Source of the DNA: Phytobacter diazotrophicus
Lineage (GTDB): Bacteria; Pseudomonadota; Gammaproteobacteria; Enterobacterales; Enterobacteriaceae
Length of the DNA: 64,000 bases
NCBI GenBank assembly: GCA_004346725.1
Contig: SMDE01000006.1
Span: 248,001 to 312,000, forward strand
Reading direction: 5' to 3'
The notes beneath the pieces were generated by a model that searched no databases, was not told where the DNA came from, and was given only the letters and a program-made list of their open reading frames with translations. The position numbers and the translations under genes are program-made. This document shows positions 54,186 through 62,751 of this stretch, one piece after another; within the stretch, counting starts at the first letter, position 1, and every line of letters begins with the position of its first letter.

Positions 54186-56813
54186 TTACTGAGCGCTGGC
54201 CAGTTCGGTGTTTGGACCTTTAGTTATCGGGCCTTGCACCGGCAGACATGGACTGGTGAACTGCTGGATATGGCTGGTCTGGGCATCGCTTTTCGTTGGC
54301 GCCAGCATATAGTTCACTTTACAGCTTGCATCGGTGCTATTGCCCCATTTGACCAACAGCGTGCCTTTGTCTTCCTTGACGCGGGCATAAATTGCCCCGG
54401 TCTGGTTTACGACCCCGATAGAGGTGTTATTTTCATCAAGAACCTCAGCCCCGAAAGGTAAGTTCTCGCCGCCAAAAGAGGTGGCAATCAGTACCGGTGT
54501 CCCTTTGTTGGTGTTGAACTTCACCTTCACCACAGCGCCCGCACGCGGCGCGATTCGTTGCGCTGTATTATCAAATTCTACATCCAGCGACGAACCTTCC
54601 GGATCGATGGCGACCTGGTTCATTTGATATGCAGACAACGACGGGAAGAGCGCATAACCGAAGCTGTCGATGGAAGTACCTGCGTAACCGCTGATTTTGG
54701 CGCCTTTCGCGTCTTTTGCTTCCACCAGCGCATAGGTGTCACTGTTGTAAGGGGTAAATGTCACCCCGCCGGAGTGTGCTACCAGTGCGCCGGAGAAACC
54801 CAGCGACATACTGTGGTAGCCACTGCCTGTGCTATAACCACCATTCACCGTCGCTATGCTGCCTGTCATACCGCCGCTGACGTTACCTGATGTGCCACCC
54901 TGGTCGTGTGAGGCGGTAAGGTTGTAGTTATATTTGCCGTCTTTGCCCATAGAGCCAGACAGCATGGCCTGCTCAGACTTCCCGCCGTTGTTATCCTGGT
55001 TGTAGTTGAGGCTGAAATAAGGCGCCTGCGTTTCCCAGCTTTCCCAGAGCGGGAAAGAGAGGTTAAAGTACCAGGAGGTCTGGTCCCGCCCGTCATTGGT
55101 TTTACTGCGGCCAACGTTGACACTGTAATTCATCCGCTTCCAGTTATTGGAGTAGCCTATCTGGTACTGTTTGTTATAGCCCTTCTTATCACTGTTCCAG
55201 TAGTTTTCCAGTGTGGCACTGACGAACAGGCTGCCCCATTTTTCAGGTAATCCCTGGTTAAAGCTCACGTTAAAACGGTTTTTCGAGCGCCAGATGCTAT
55301 TTGGATCGTAGCCGTTTGCCACCGTTTCGCGGGTTTGTAAGGCGGTCAAAAGCTCCATATAGCCTGCCGTCGAGTAGCGGTAGGCGGCAAGGGTTACGTT
55401 ACTGTTGGTTTCACTGAACAGTTTACTGTAGCTCACCCGGTAGCTCTGGCCTGTTTTCTTGCCGCCAGCCCGGTTACCCAACTGGCTGATGGCATGGGTG
55501 GCATCGACACTGATAGCCCCCGCAATGCTGCCTGTCGCCAGCCCAAGCTGATAAGCCTGATAATGTTCGCTTATCTGCGCCCCGGTATAACCGGTAAAAA
55601 TATTGCTCAGGCCGCGCGTATAGGTAGCCTCATAGAACATGGGTTCATCTGAAACCCCCGCATTGCGCAATTTGCCCGCAGTAACGCTGTAGCGCTGGGA
55701 ACCGGGGCGTAGCAACTGGGCGACAGAGGCGTAGGCAATGGTGTATTGCTGGGTGCTGCCGTCGGCTTCCTGTATGGTGACTTCCAGATCGCCACCGTAA
55801 CCTGCCGGGTAGAGATCGTTAATAACGAAGGCACCGGGGGTGACGGTCGTTTCATAGATAATATTGCCTAGCTGCTTAACGGTGACTTTGGCATTGGTTT
55901 TGGCCACACCGCGAATATCCGGTGCGTAACCGCGCTGTGATTCCGGCAGCATACGTTCGTCGCTGGCGATTTGTGCACCCGTGAAAGGTAATGAACTGAA
56001 CAGTTGCCCGGTGGTGTTATATTCACCTACAACCGCACGGCCACGAATAGCATTGATATCACGTTGCAAATAGCTGTTTGAAACCTGGTATTCACCGCCT
56101 GTGTCATTCTGCCAACTGTAGGAACCGTTATGGCGGAAATACCAGGCGCCGATGTTTAACCCGGCATTGAGCGAAGCATAGACAGAACGGCTGTTGCCCC
56201 CGTTGCTGTATTTGGAATCGTAGGCGTTTGCATAGTAGCCGAAAAGTAATGCCGGAACGCCGCTGTCCCAGAGTTCCGGGTTGACGGTACCGCGGGCAAT
56301 ACGGTTGACATACACCTGCGGTACCTCAATGTTGAGTTCCTGCTTGTTACTGTCAAACTCGAATTTGGCCTCGGGAATAATTTTTTCCAGATTGGCGCAG
56401 GTTGCCGGCGTGGCGAGCGCCTGGCGCATTTCGGACGGCAGATTGTCTTCGTTAAAGTTAATAAGCTCAATCAGACGCGGTGTCAGGCACGGGTAAACTT
56501 GCCGGTTATCGTCGGCTTTAAATTCCACCGTTTCATTGGCCGCTTCTGCGCCATTGATAGAAATAGCCACCTGATAGGTACCAGGTGAGGCGCTGGAACC
56601 AAAGGAGAAACGGCTCAGATCGACTTTACTGCCGCTATCCAGACGTAACAGGTCGGATTCAAATTCCACAACGTTGCGTCGTGCATAGTCGCGGGGTTTA
56701 TCGTCTTGCGCTTCCGCAATACCGACCGGGAACGCCATCATTAACATTAAAGCCAGGGGCGATAACCGAGCCTTAAACAATAATGGATGATAGCGTACGG
56801 TGGATATTTTCAT
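54186..56813 (-). CDS. Outer-membrane fimbrial usher
   Basis: The 875-residue protein has a signal peptide, an N-terminal chaperone-binding domain (VEFESDLLRLDSGSKVDLSRFSFG cut at 20: NVVEFESDLLRLDSGSKVDL), and a long beta-barrel with a plug (ARGTVNPELWDSGVPALLFGYYANAY). C-terminal domains follow (RAGAVVKVKFNTNKGTPVLI, GAEVLDENN). FimD/PapC-type ushers accept chaperone-subunit complexes and secrete the pilus. It is full length and is the last gene of the operon, 87 bp after the chaperone. Confidence 0.93.
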   Translation of the reverse strand: MKISTVRYHPLLFKARLSPLALMLMMAFPVGIAEAQDDKPRDYARRNVVEFESDLLRLDSGSKVDLSRFSFGSSASPGTYQVAISINGAEAANETVEFKADDNRQVYPCLTPRLIELINFNEDNLPSEMRQALATPATCANLEKIIPEAKFEFDSNKQELNIEVPQVYVNRIARGTVNPELWDSGVPALLFGYYANAYDSKYSNGGNSRSVYASLNAGLNIGAWYFRHNGSYSWQNDTGGEYQVSNSYLQRDINAIRGRAVVGEYNTTGQLFSSLPFTGAQIASDERMLPESQRGYAPDIRGVAKTNAKVTVKQLGNIIYETTVTPGAFVINDLYPAGYGGDLEVTIQEADGSTQQYTIAYASVAQLLRPGSQRYSVTAGKLRNAGVSDEPMFYEATYTRGLSNIFTGYTGAQISEHYQAYQLGLATGSIAGAISVDATHAISQLGNRAGGKKTGQSYRVSYSKLFSETNSNVTLAAYRYSTAGYMELLTALQTRETVANGYDPNSIWRSKNRFNVSFNQGLPEKWGSLFVSATLENYWNSDKKGYNKQYQIGYSNNWKRMNYSVNVGRSKTNDGRDQTSWYFNLSFPLWESWETQAPYFSLNYNQDNNGGKSEQAMLSGSMGKDGKYNYNLTASHDQGGTSGNVSGGMTGSIATVNGGYSTGSGYHSMSLGFSGALVAHSGGVTFTPYNSDTYALVEAKDAKGAKISGYAGTSIDSFGYALFPSLSAYQMNQVAIDPEGSSLDVEFDNTAQRIAPRAGAVVKVKFNTNKGTPVLIATSFGGENLPFGAEVLDENNTSIGVVNQTGAIYARVKEDKGTLLVKWGNSTDASCKVNYMLAPTKSDAQTSHIQQFTSPCLPVQGPITKGPNTELASAQ

Positions 56814-56900
56814 AATAACTCCCGAAAGGTCTTCGTCCCTGAATGCATTTTTATTTTTGTGATAAAAACATTCTTCGTTAATTATTTATGCCGCCGGGTA

Positions 56901-57620
56901 TTATGGTTTGGCTTTAAATTCGTTATAGCCGCCATAATCGTTCACCGTGGTATAACTCAATTGGTTAATGCTGGTTATTGAACTGTCCTCAATTTCATGA
57001 AATTCCGTAGCGCCGGGTGCAATCATTTTACCTTTTGTGGCCATTTTTTTGCCGCCTGAGGTAAATATAATATTGACCAGGGAAACGTAGAATTTCGATG
57101 GATTGGTCACTTCTACGCCGCCGCTTTTCATTTTCCAGTGCAGCGTTTCCATTGCGTCTGCTGCTGAACCAGGAAGATCATTCGGACGGTAGAACAATTT
57201 TATACGTGAACGAAAGGCAATATTAAGCTTGCTTTTCTCGTCCATGTCTTTAGCTTTTGCCGGGACTTCCAGCACATTTAAGTAAAATACAGACTCGCGG
57301 TCTGTTGGCATTGTCGCCGAGCCCAGATAGCTGATACGCAGGGTCTGTGCCTTACCCGCGTCAATGCGATTAATAGGCGGCGTCAAAATAAAGGGAGTTT
57401 TTTGACTTGCAGGGTCATCCGGGTTTCCGCTGTCGATCCAGCTTTGTATCAGTACCGGGTTGTTATTTTGATTAGATACCGTCACCGTGACTTCTTTTTT
57501 TCCGGCTGGGTAAACTACGCGTGTGCCATCTAGCACAATACTGGCGTTGGCAATATTACCAAGACCCGTCATCAATATTGAGCATAGGGTAACGGAGATA
57601 ATTTTGGCGTAATAAGACAT
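56901..57620 (-). CDS. Periplasmic fimbrial chaperone
   Basis: The 239-residue PapD-type chaperone has a signal peptide to about residue 27, G1-type strand region (SIVLDGTRVVYPAGKKEVTV, conserved Arg), QSWID, and domain hinge SRIKLFYRP with the conserved basic pair that binds the subunit C-terminus. It holds pilins by donor-strand complementation. AAGGA precedes ATG; a strong hairpin with a U-tract lies in the 45 bp before it. Confidence 0.94.
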   Translation of the reverse strand: MSYYAKIISVTLCSILMTGLGNIANASIVLDGTRVVYPAGKKEVTVTVSNQNNNPVLIQSWIDSGNPDDPASQKTPFILTPPINRIDAGKAQTLRISYLGSATMPTDRESVFYLNVLEVPAKAKDMDEKSKLNIAFRSRIKLFYRPNDLPGSAADAMETLHWKMKSGGVEVTNPSKFYVSLVNIIFTSGGKKMATKGKMIAPGATEFHEIEDSSITSINQLSYTTVNDYGGYNEFKAKP

Positions 57621-57634
57621 ATCCAGTTCCTTGG

Positions 57635-57656
57635 AAAAAAGGGGGGAAGCCCCCCC
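57635..57656 (-). terminator. Hairpin with U6 between the pilins and the chaperone: putative attenuator
   Basis: Read leftward, G7-CTT-C6-T6 forms a compact, very GC-rich hairpin followed by six T, in only 45 bp between the last pilin stop and the chaperone start. It has every feature of an intrinsic terminator, but the chaperone and usher seem to depend on read-through. It should lower chaperone/usher mRNA relative to pilin mRNA. Confidence 0.75.
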
Positions 57657-57665
57657 TGTGTTTAA

Positions 57666-58247
57666 TTATTGGTAAGCTAACTCGTAAACGGCAACACCTT
57701 TCACAAGACCAGCGGTCGCCGCTGCAGAACCGTTGTTTTTGTATTGCACGTGATACTGCATCTTGGCCGTAGTGGCATTTGCAGCCACGGAGGTATATTT
57801 ATAACCAGTATCGCTAATAGCTTTACCCAACGGTACTGCAGTTTTAGTGCCCGCTACTGCCTCATGCAGCAGTTCAAGGCCAACGTTGGTTGCTGCTGTT
57901 GCGCCTGTTTCCAGGTTTTTCAGCGTTGAAGTGGTGGTGTCGATGTTGGTGGAGTTATCCGGGAAGTACGCGGTCACGCCAAACGCGGTTGCGGCAGAAG
58001 TACAACCGGTCAGATCTAATGAGAACGGAGTTTGACCTGCGGTATTGTTTGTAGCAGCCAGCGCGCTTTTCGGTACGGTTGGCAGTGTTACGGTGCCGGT
58101 TGCGCTGGAGCCGCCATTCAGTACAACCTGGCAGGTCTGGTCAGAGATTTTACCGGTAAAGGTAATGGTACCGCCAGTTGCTGCGTTTGCGACATTCGCC
58201 AGAGACATTGCGGAGGCAATAGAGGCGACTAACAGAATCTTTTTCAT
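57666..58247 (-). CDS. Fimbrial subunit (pilin 1, chaperone-proximal)
   Basis: The 193-residue FimA-like pilin has a signal peptide to about residue 22 (ANA), beta-strand A region GGTITFTGKISDQTCQVVL, and a conserved Cys pair (DQTCQV and TGCTSA). The C-terminal strand GVAVYELAYQ has alternating hydrophobics and a penultimate Tyr for donor-strand binding. It is the most divergent of the six paralogues: Asp/Thr/Ala-rich, with VAAVPL-like loops replaced by AVPLGK. The 183-bp gap upstream of it is the longest between pilin genes and could hold a separate promoter. Confidence 0.92.
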   Translation of the reverse strand: MKKILLVASIASAMSLANVANAATGGTITFTGKISDQTCQVVLNGGSSATGTVTLPTVPKSALAATNNTAGQTPFSLDLTGCTSAATAFGVTAYFPDNSTNIDTTTSTLKNLETGATAATNVGLELLHEAVAGTKTAVPLGKAISDTGYKYTSVAANATTAKMQYHVQYKNNGSAAATAGLVKGVAVYELAYQ

Positions 58248-58430
58248 AAATATTCCCTTTGATATGAACTTACTCGTTGTGAATGATAATTATCAGCAAT
58301 AATTACCGCTGCGTAATTATCAATTTCTTATTAAGTACTTCAGGATGAATAACTGCGATATCCTTTTTCTACCTAATGCTTTCCCTACTTTCCAATTATG
58401 TGTTTATGGAATGGTTTTGTACTGCAAAAA

Positions 58431-58997
58431 TCATTTGTAATATAATTCGTAAATAGCAATACCCGTCACTTTACCGGATTTTACTGAGCCAGAACCACCG
58501 GTATTAATATATCTTACGGCATAATTCATTGTGGCTGAGGTTGTATTCGCAGCTATGGTTTGATAATCATATTGACCTGATGACCAGCCTAAGGGTATTG
58601 TTTTTTCGGTTCCATTTGGTGTGTATAGTAACTGGAGGCTAACGCCGGTGGCAGCGGTTGCCCCCGTTTCTTTATTAACCAGTTTTTGATTGTATATATT
58701 CTCATTATTAGGAAAATAGGCTGTTACCCCAAATGCGGTTGTGCTGGCCTTACAGCCGGTTAATTTCAGCGTAAACGGGGTTTTACCCGCCGTCGAATTA
58801 AGATTAGGCAGGTCTGTTTTAGATACCGTACGAAGCGTTACAGTACCACTCGCACTGCTTCCATCATTCAGCGTAACCTGACAGGTCTGATCGTTGAGTT
58901 TGCCGCTAAAATTTACCGTACCGTTGGTGGCGGCATTAGTTGTATTTACGAAAGATATCGCCGCAGTGACAGATGCCGCTAAAAGTAATTTTTTCAT
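58431..58997 (-). CDS. Fimbrial subunit (pilin 2)
   Basis: The 188-residue pilin has the same layout as its neighbours: signal peptide MKKLLLAASVTAAISFVNT, GTVNFSGKLNDQTCQV, GCKAST, and end GIAIYELYYK. It is the shortest paralogue and has a distinct central loop (NNENIYNQKLVNKE). Confidence 0.92.
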   Translation of the reverse strand: MKKLLLAASVTAAISFVNTTNAATNGTVNFSGKLNDQTCQVTLNDGSSASGTVTLRTVSKTDLPNLNSTAGKTPFTLKLTGCKASTTAFGVTAYFPNNENIYNQKLVNKETGATAATGVSLQLLYTPNGTEKTIPLGWSSGQYDYQTIAANTTSATMNYAVRYINTGGSGSVKSGKVTGIAIYELYYK

Positions 58998-59061
58998 CGA
59001 TATTCTCTTCGATATAGATCTGTTCTGTAAGCTAATTATATATGATGCATTTATTTATTGA

Positions 59062-59643
59062 TTACTGATACGCTAATTCATAAACGGCCATGCCTTTGAC
59101 TTTGCCGGCTGTTACTCCGTCATCCCATCGAATATATTTCACGGTGTACGTCAGGTTCATCGACGTTGCATTGGCGGCAACGGTAGTATATTGATAACTC
59201 GCATCAGTGATGGGTTCTCCCAACTTGATCTGCTTCTCCGTAGCCCCAAACATTTGATATATTGAAAGATATATACCTTGTGCTGCCGTTGGACCTGTTT
59301 CCAGATTTTTCAGGAAACTAAAGTAATTATTCATCTTTTGTATATAAGATGAAGGCGGAAAATAGGCCAATACGCCAAATGCGGTGGAGCTAGCCTTACA
59401 ACCCATTAATTTTAATGTGAACCCTGTATTACCCGTCGTACTATACTTGCTAGGGAATCTTTCTTTTGGCACAGTTGGCAATGTCACCGTACCGCTTGCG
59501 CTGCTACTGTTGTTCAGTACAACCTGACAGGTCTGGTCGTTGAGTTTACCGCTAAAGTTTACCGTACCGTTGGTGGCCGCACTGGCGGTATTTAACAGAG
59601 ATATTGCCGCAGTGACAGACGCCACTAAAAGTAATTTTTTCAT
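59062..59643 (-). CDS. Fimbrial subunit (pilin 3)
   Basis: The 193-residue pilin starts at ATG 59643, since MKKLLLVAS begins the signal peptide; an 8-residue upstream extension is unlikely. The Cys pair and a C-terminal GMAVYELAYQ are present. Its 5' segment and the spacer before it are nearly identical to those of pilin 4. The variable middle (YIQKMNNYFSFL) is unlike the others. Confidence 0.92.
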   Translation of the reverse strand: MKKLLLVASVTAAISLLNTASAATNGTVNFSGKLNDQTCQVVLNNSSSASGTVTLPTVPKERFPSKYSTTGNTGFTLKLMGCKASSTAFGVLAYFPPSSYIQKMNNYFSFLKNLETGPTAAQGIYLSIYQMFGATEKQIKLGEPITDASYQYTTVAANATSMNLTYTVKYIRWDDGVTAGKVKGMAVYELAYQ

Positions 59644-59706
59644 CACTATTCCCTTTTGATATGTCACTATTCCGTAAGCTAATTATTGATGATATTCTTT
59701 TATTAG

Positions 59707-60294
59707 TTATTGATAATATAATTCGTAAACGGCCATGCCTTTAACTTTTCCCGCTGTTACGGGCGAACTGCCCGTAGTACGGTAGTTAATGTATCGTACA
59801 TTGTACTCCATGGTCGCAGACGTTGCGTTGGCGGCAACGGTGGTATATTGGTAACCGGAGTCAGTAAGTGGTTTTCCCACATTGATGTGCGTCTCGGTAG
59901 TGCCTTTTTTTTGATATATTGTAAGCATAACCCCGTCTGCCGCAGTTGTGCCGGTTTCCAGATTTTTCAGGAAGCCAAAAGCACCTGTATCGTATGTATA
60001 CGTTGTTGAAGGAAAATAGGCTAATACGCCAAATGAAGTCGTGCTGGCCTTACAACCGGTTAACTTTAATGTAAACGGTGTCTTACCTGCCTGATCATAC
60101 TTCGCGGCGAGCTTTTCTTTTGGCACCGTTGGCAATGTCACCGTACCGCTTGCACTACCGTTATTTAGCACCACCTGGCAGGTCTGGTCGTTGAGTTTAC
60201 CGCTAAAATTTACCGTACCATTGGTGGCCGCACTGGCGGTATTTAACAGAGATATTGCCGCAGTGACAGACGCCACTAAAAATAATTTTTTCAT
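59707..60294 (-). CDS. Fimbrial subunit (pilin 4)
   Basis: The 195-residue pilin starts at ATG 60294, with AAAGGGA upstream. It has GTVNFSGKLNDQTCQV, GCKASTTSFGV, and end GMAVYELYYQ. The 5' half matches pilin 3 almost base for base; the C-terminal third differs (RTTGSSPVTAGKV). Confidence 0.92.
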   Translation of the reverse strand: MKKLFLVASVTAAISLLNTASAATNGTVNFSGKLNDQTCQVVLNNGSASGTVTLPTVPKEKLAAKYDQAGKTPFTLKLTGCKASTTSFGVLAYFPSTTYTYDTGAFGFLKNLETGTTAADGVMLTIYQKKGTTETHINVGKPLTDSGYQYTTVAANATSATMEYNVRYINYRTTGSSPVTAGKVKGMAVYELYYQ

Positions 60295-60357
60295 CACTAT
60301 TCCCTTTGGTATGTCACTATTCCGTAAGTTAATTATCGGTGATATTTCTTTTATCGG

Positions 60358-60945
60358 TTATTGATACGCTAATTCGTATATGGCAATACCTTTGACTTTG
60401 CCAGGTGTTGTGTTGTACTGAGACCCACTGACCCAAGTGTTTTTGTATCGCACTGCGTAGTGCATAGTCACCGATGTAGCACCAGCGGCAACGGTGGTAA
60501 ATTGATAGCTGGCATCAGTAATTGGCTTTCCTATTTTTAAAACCGTCTCGGTAGTACCGTTTTTTTGAACTATTTCAAGGACAACACGGTTGGCAGCCGT
60601 TGTGCCCGTTTCTATATTTTTTAAATGGCCGCCACTATCTGTATACGCGGTTTCGGGAAAATAAGCGGTCACGCCAAATGTGGTAGTGCTGGCTTTGCAG
60701 CCAGTTAATGTTAATGTAAACGGTGTTTTTCCTGCGGTATACCCACCGCCACCTGTCAGTAGCTCTTTCGACACAGTGGGTAATGTCACCGTGCCGCTTG
60801 CACTGGTTCCATTGTTCAGTACAACCTGGCAGGTCTGATCGGTGAGTTTGCCGCTAAAGTTTACCGTACCGCTGGTAGCCGCATTTACAGTGTTTACCAG
60901 AGATATTGCTGTTATGACCATCGGCACTAAAAGTAAGCTCTTCAT
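60358..60945 (-). CDS. Fimbrial subunit (pilin 5)
   Basis: The 195-residue pilin has signal peptide MKSLLLVPMVITAISLVNT, the GTVNFSGKLTDQTCQVVL strand with the first Cys, GCKASTTTFGV, and end GIAIYELAYQ. About 180 bp covering its first third and upstream spacer (60781-60961) match pilin 6 with two differences. Confidence 0.92.
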   Translation of the reverse strand: MKSLLLVPMVITAISLVNTVNAATSGTVNFSGKLTDQTCQVVLNNGTSASGTVTLPTVSKELLTGGGGYTAGKTPFTLTLTGCKASTTTFGVTAYFPETAYTDSGGHLKNIETGTTAANRVVLEIVQKNGTTETVLKIGKPITDASYQFTTVAAGATSVTMHYAVRYKNTWVSGSQYNTTPGKVKGIAIYELAYQ

Positions 60946-61008
60946 CGATATTCCCTTCGATATAACCTTGTTCCGTAAGTTAATTATTGATGATGCGTTT
61001 TATATTGG

Positions 61009-61596
61009 CTATTTATACGCTAATTCATAAACAGCTATGCCTTTAACCTTGCCTGCTTTTATTGCCCCAGTCGTATGGTTTACATATTCTACGTTGTACT
61101 GCAGAGTCGCTGACGTTGTGCCAACGGCAATAGTGGTATATCGATAGTTTGGATCAGTGATGGGGAGTCCCACATTGAGCTTCTTCTCGATACCCCCGAT
61201 CGTTTGATTTATCGCAAGAGCCACGCCCTCTGCCGCCGTTGTGCCTGTTTCAACATTTTTCAGGACACCATAATTAACTGAATTTGTTGTATCTGTATAC
61301 GCCGTTGGCGGAAAATAGGCTAACACGCCGAATTCAGTTGAGCTGGCCTTGCAGCCAGATAATTTTAACGTAAACGCTGTCTTACCTGTTGTATCATACT
61401 TATTAGGAATATTTTCTTTCGGAACCGTCGGTAATGTCACCGTGCCGCTTGCACTGGTTCCATTGTTCAGTACAACCTGGCAGGTCTGATCGGTGAGTTT
61501 GCCGCTAAAGTTTACCGTACCGCTGGTAGCCGCATTTACAGTGTTTACCAGAGATATTGCTGTTATGATCATCGGCACTAAAAATAAGCTCTTCAT
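61009..61596 (-). CDS. Fimbrial subunit (pilin 6, promoter-proximal)
   Basis: The 195-residue pilin starts at ATG 61596, which gives the signal peptide MKSLFLVPMIITAISLVNT; an upstream extension of ten residues is unlikely. It has the Cys pair and ends GIAVYELAYK. It is the first structural gene after the winged-helix regulator, 88 bp away, and so probably the most expressed subunit. Confidence 0.92.
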   Translation of the reverse strand: MKSLFLVPMIITAISLVNTVNAATSGTVNFSGKLTDQTCQVVLNNGTSASGTVTLPTVPKENIPNKYDTTGKTAFTLKLSGCKASSTEFGVLAYFPPTAYTDTTNSVNYGVLKNVETGTTAAEGVALAINQTIGGIEKKLNVGLPITDPNYRYTTIAVGTTSATLQYNVEYVNHTTGAIKAGKVKGIAVYELAYK

Positions 61597-61684
61597 CGAT
61601 ATTCCCTTCGATTTAACCCTGTCCATTAGTTAATTATTGATGATATTTTCGAATAATATTTTTTATTTTTGGTTGTGATGTTTT

Positions 61685-62140
61685 CTACTCAATCATTCTG
61701 CTTATTGATGATTCAAAGGTCTTAGTGCGCTGTAATGGATACTCTGCGCCGTTTTTAGAGAACTGCCTGCGCTTACAGTAGAGTTCCATCACCATTTCGT
61801 TAGCGATCATGTAGCCTTTGCCGGTAATACGCATAATAAAGTTATCCGGCAGACCAACCAGCGCCAGTTTGTTTTTCAGATTATGCATCACCTGCCACAA
61901 ACGCTGGCTGGAACAGCTCAGCCCGTTATTTTCCCAGACCTGGATTTGCAGGGTTTTATCCGGGACAATTTCACCAACGGCATTTGCCAGCAAGTATTCC
62001 AGCAGGTTTGCCATGGTCGGTCTGAGGTATTCAACCGCTTTTCCCGGTGTTTCGGGGAGCAGTAGACATCTTTTAAACGGCAGGAACTCAACTTCGTTGC
62101 GTTCGCCAAGACGATATCCATACACTGTAAGTTTGACCAT
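61685..62140 (-). CDS. Single-domain winged-helix regulator of the pilus operon
   Basis: The 151-residue protein has an N-terminal beta-sheet (VKLTVYGYRLGERNEVEF), helices, the recognition helix SSQRLWQVMHNLKNKLALVG, and a wing (FIMRITGKGYMIANE), an OmpR/ToxR-type fold without receiver or membrane helix. It shares SSQRLWQV-NL-KL and GLP--FI patterns with the regulator at 15574-16014. AAGGACA precedes the ATG. It lies directly upstream of pilin 6 on the same strand and most likely controls the operon. Confidence 0.8.
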   Translation of the reverse strand: MVKLTVYGYRLGERNEVEFLPFKRCLLLPETPGKAVEYLRPTMANLLEYLLANAVGEIVPDKTLQIQVWENNGLSCSSQRLWQVMHNLKNKLALVGLPDNFIMRITGKGYMIANEMVMELYCKRRQFSKNGAEYPLQRTKTFESSISRMIE

Positions 62141-62751
62141 TGTCCTTAATCTTCCTTCTCATCCTGGAAGGGCTGATTAAGACTGACTGGCGCTCCTGCC
62201 TGCTTAATCATAATTCTTCTCTGTGTTGCTGACGGGGTGAATGTTATTGATTTTTCCGTTCGTTAATCAACTTTATTTCATTAAACCATAGAATCAAGGC
62301 GAAATACTAAGTTGTAGATTATTTCTAGTGTAAAATTTTATTGATCTTGTAACGAACGAAACTTTGCATTGTTACACTGATTTGAATCGTGCCTGAACTC
62401 ACAAAATCTTCATCATTTTATACTAAAATAATTATCCTGTTTTTTAGTCTATTAGTGGTTTTTAATTCGAATTGTTTTGTTTGTGTTAATAATTAAACGG
62501 GATAAATAAATGAGGTTTATATTGGTAATTTAATGTATTGATACGAGGAATATATTTCAGGGGCAGTAAAGAATAGCGATTCCCGTAATAATTAGGAAGC
62601 GAAAACGAAGCGAATAGCATTTTTTATCCATTGGTATGAATGGTACTGGTAGATATATTTATTGATGAAATATAACGTGTGTTGTGGGAGTGGAAAAACG
62701 CGGGTTTGTAGAATGCGTCTCAATGCGCGCTACTTCCAAACCCGGGGGGAT
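62141..62751. other. 610-bp AT-rich region upstream of the pilus regulator
   Basis: Strongly AT-rich DNA between the pilus regulator and the EAL-HDOD stop. It must contain the pilus operon promoter and is a likely site for H-NS-type silencing. I see no convincing gene, fim-switch-like inverted repeats or RNA gene. Confidence 0.45.
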
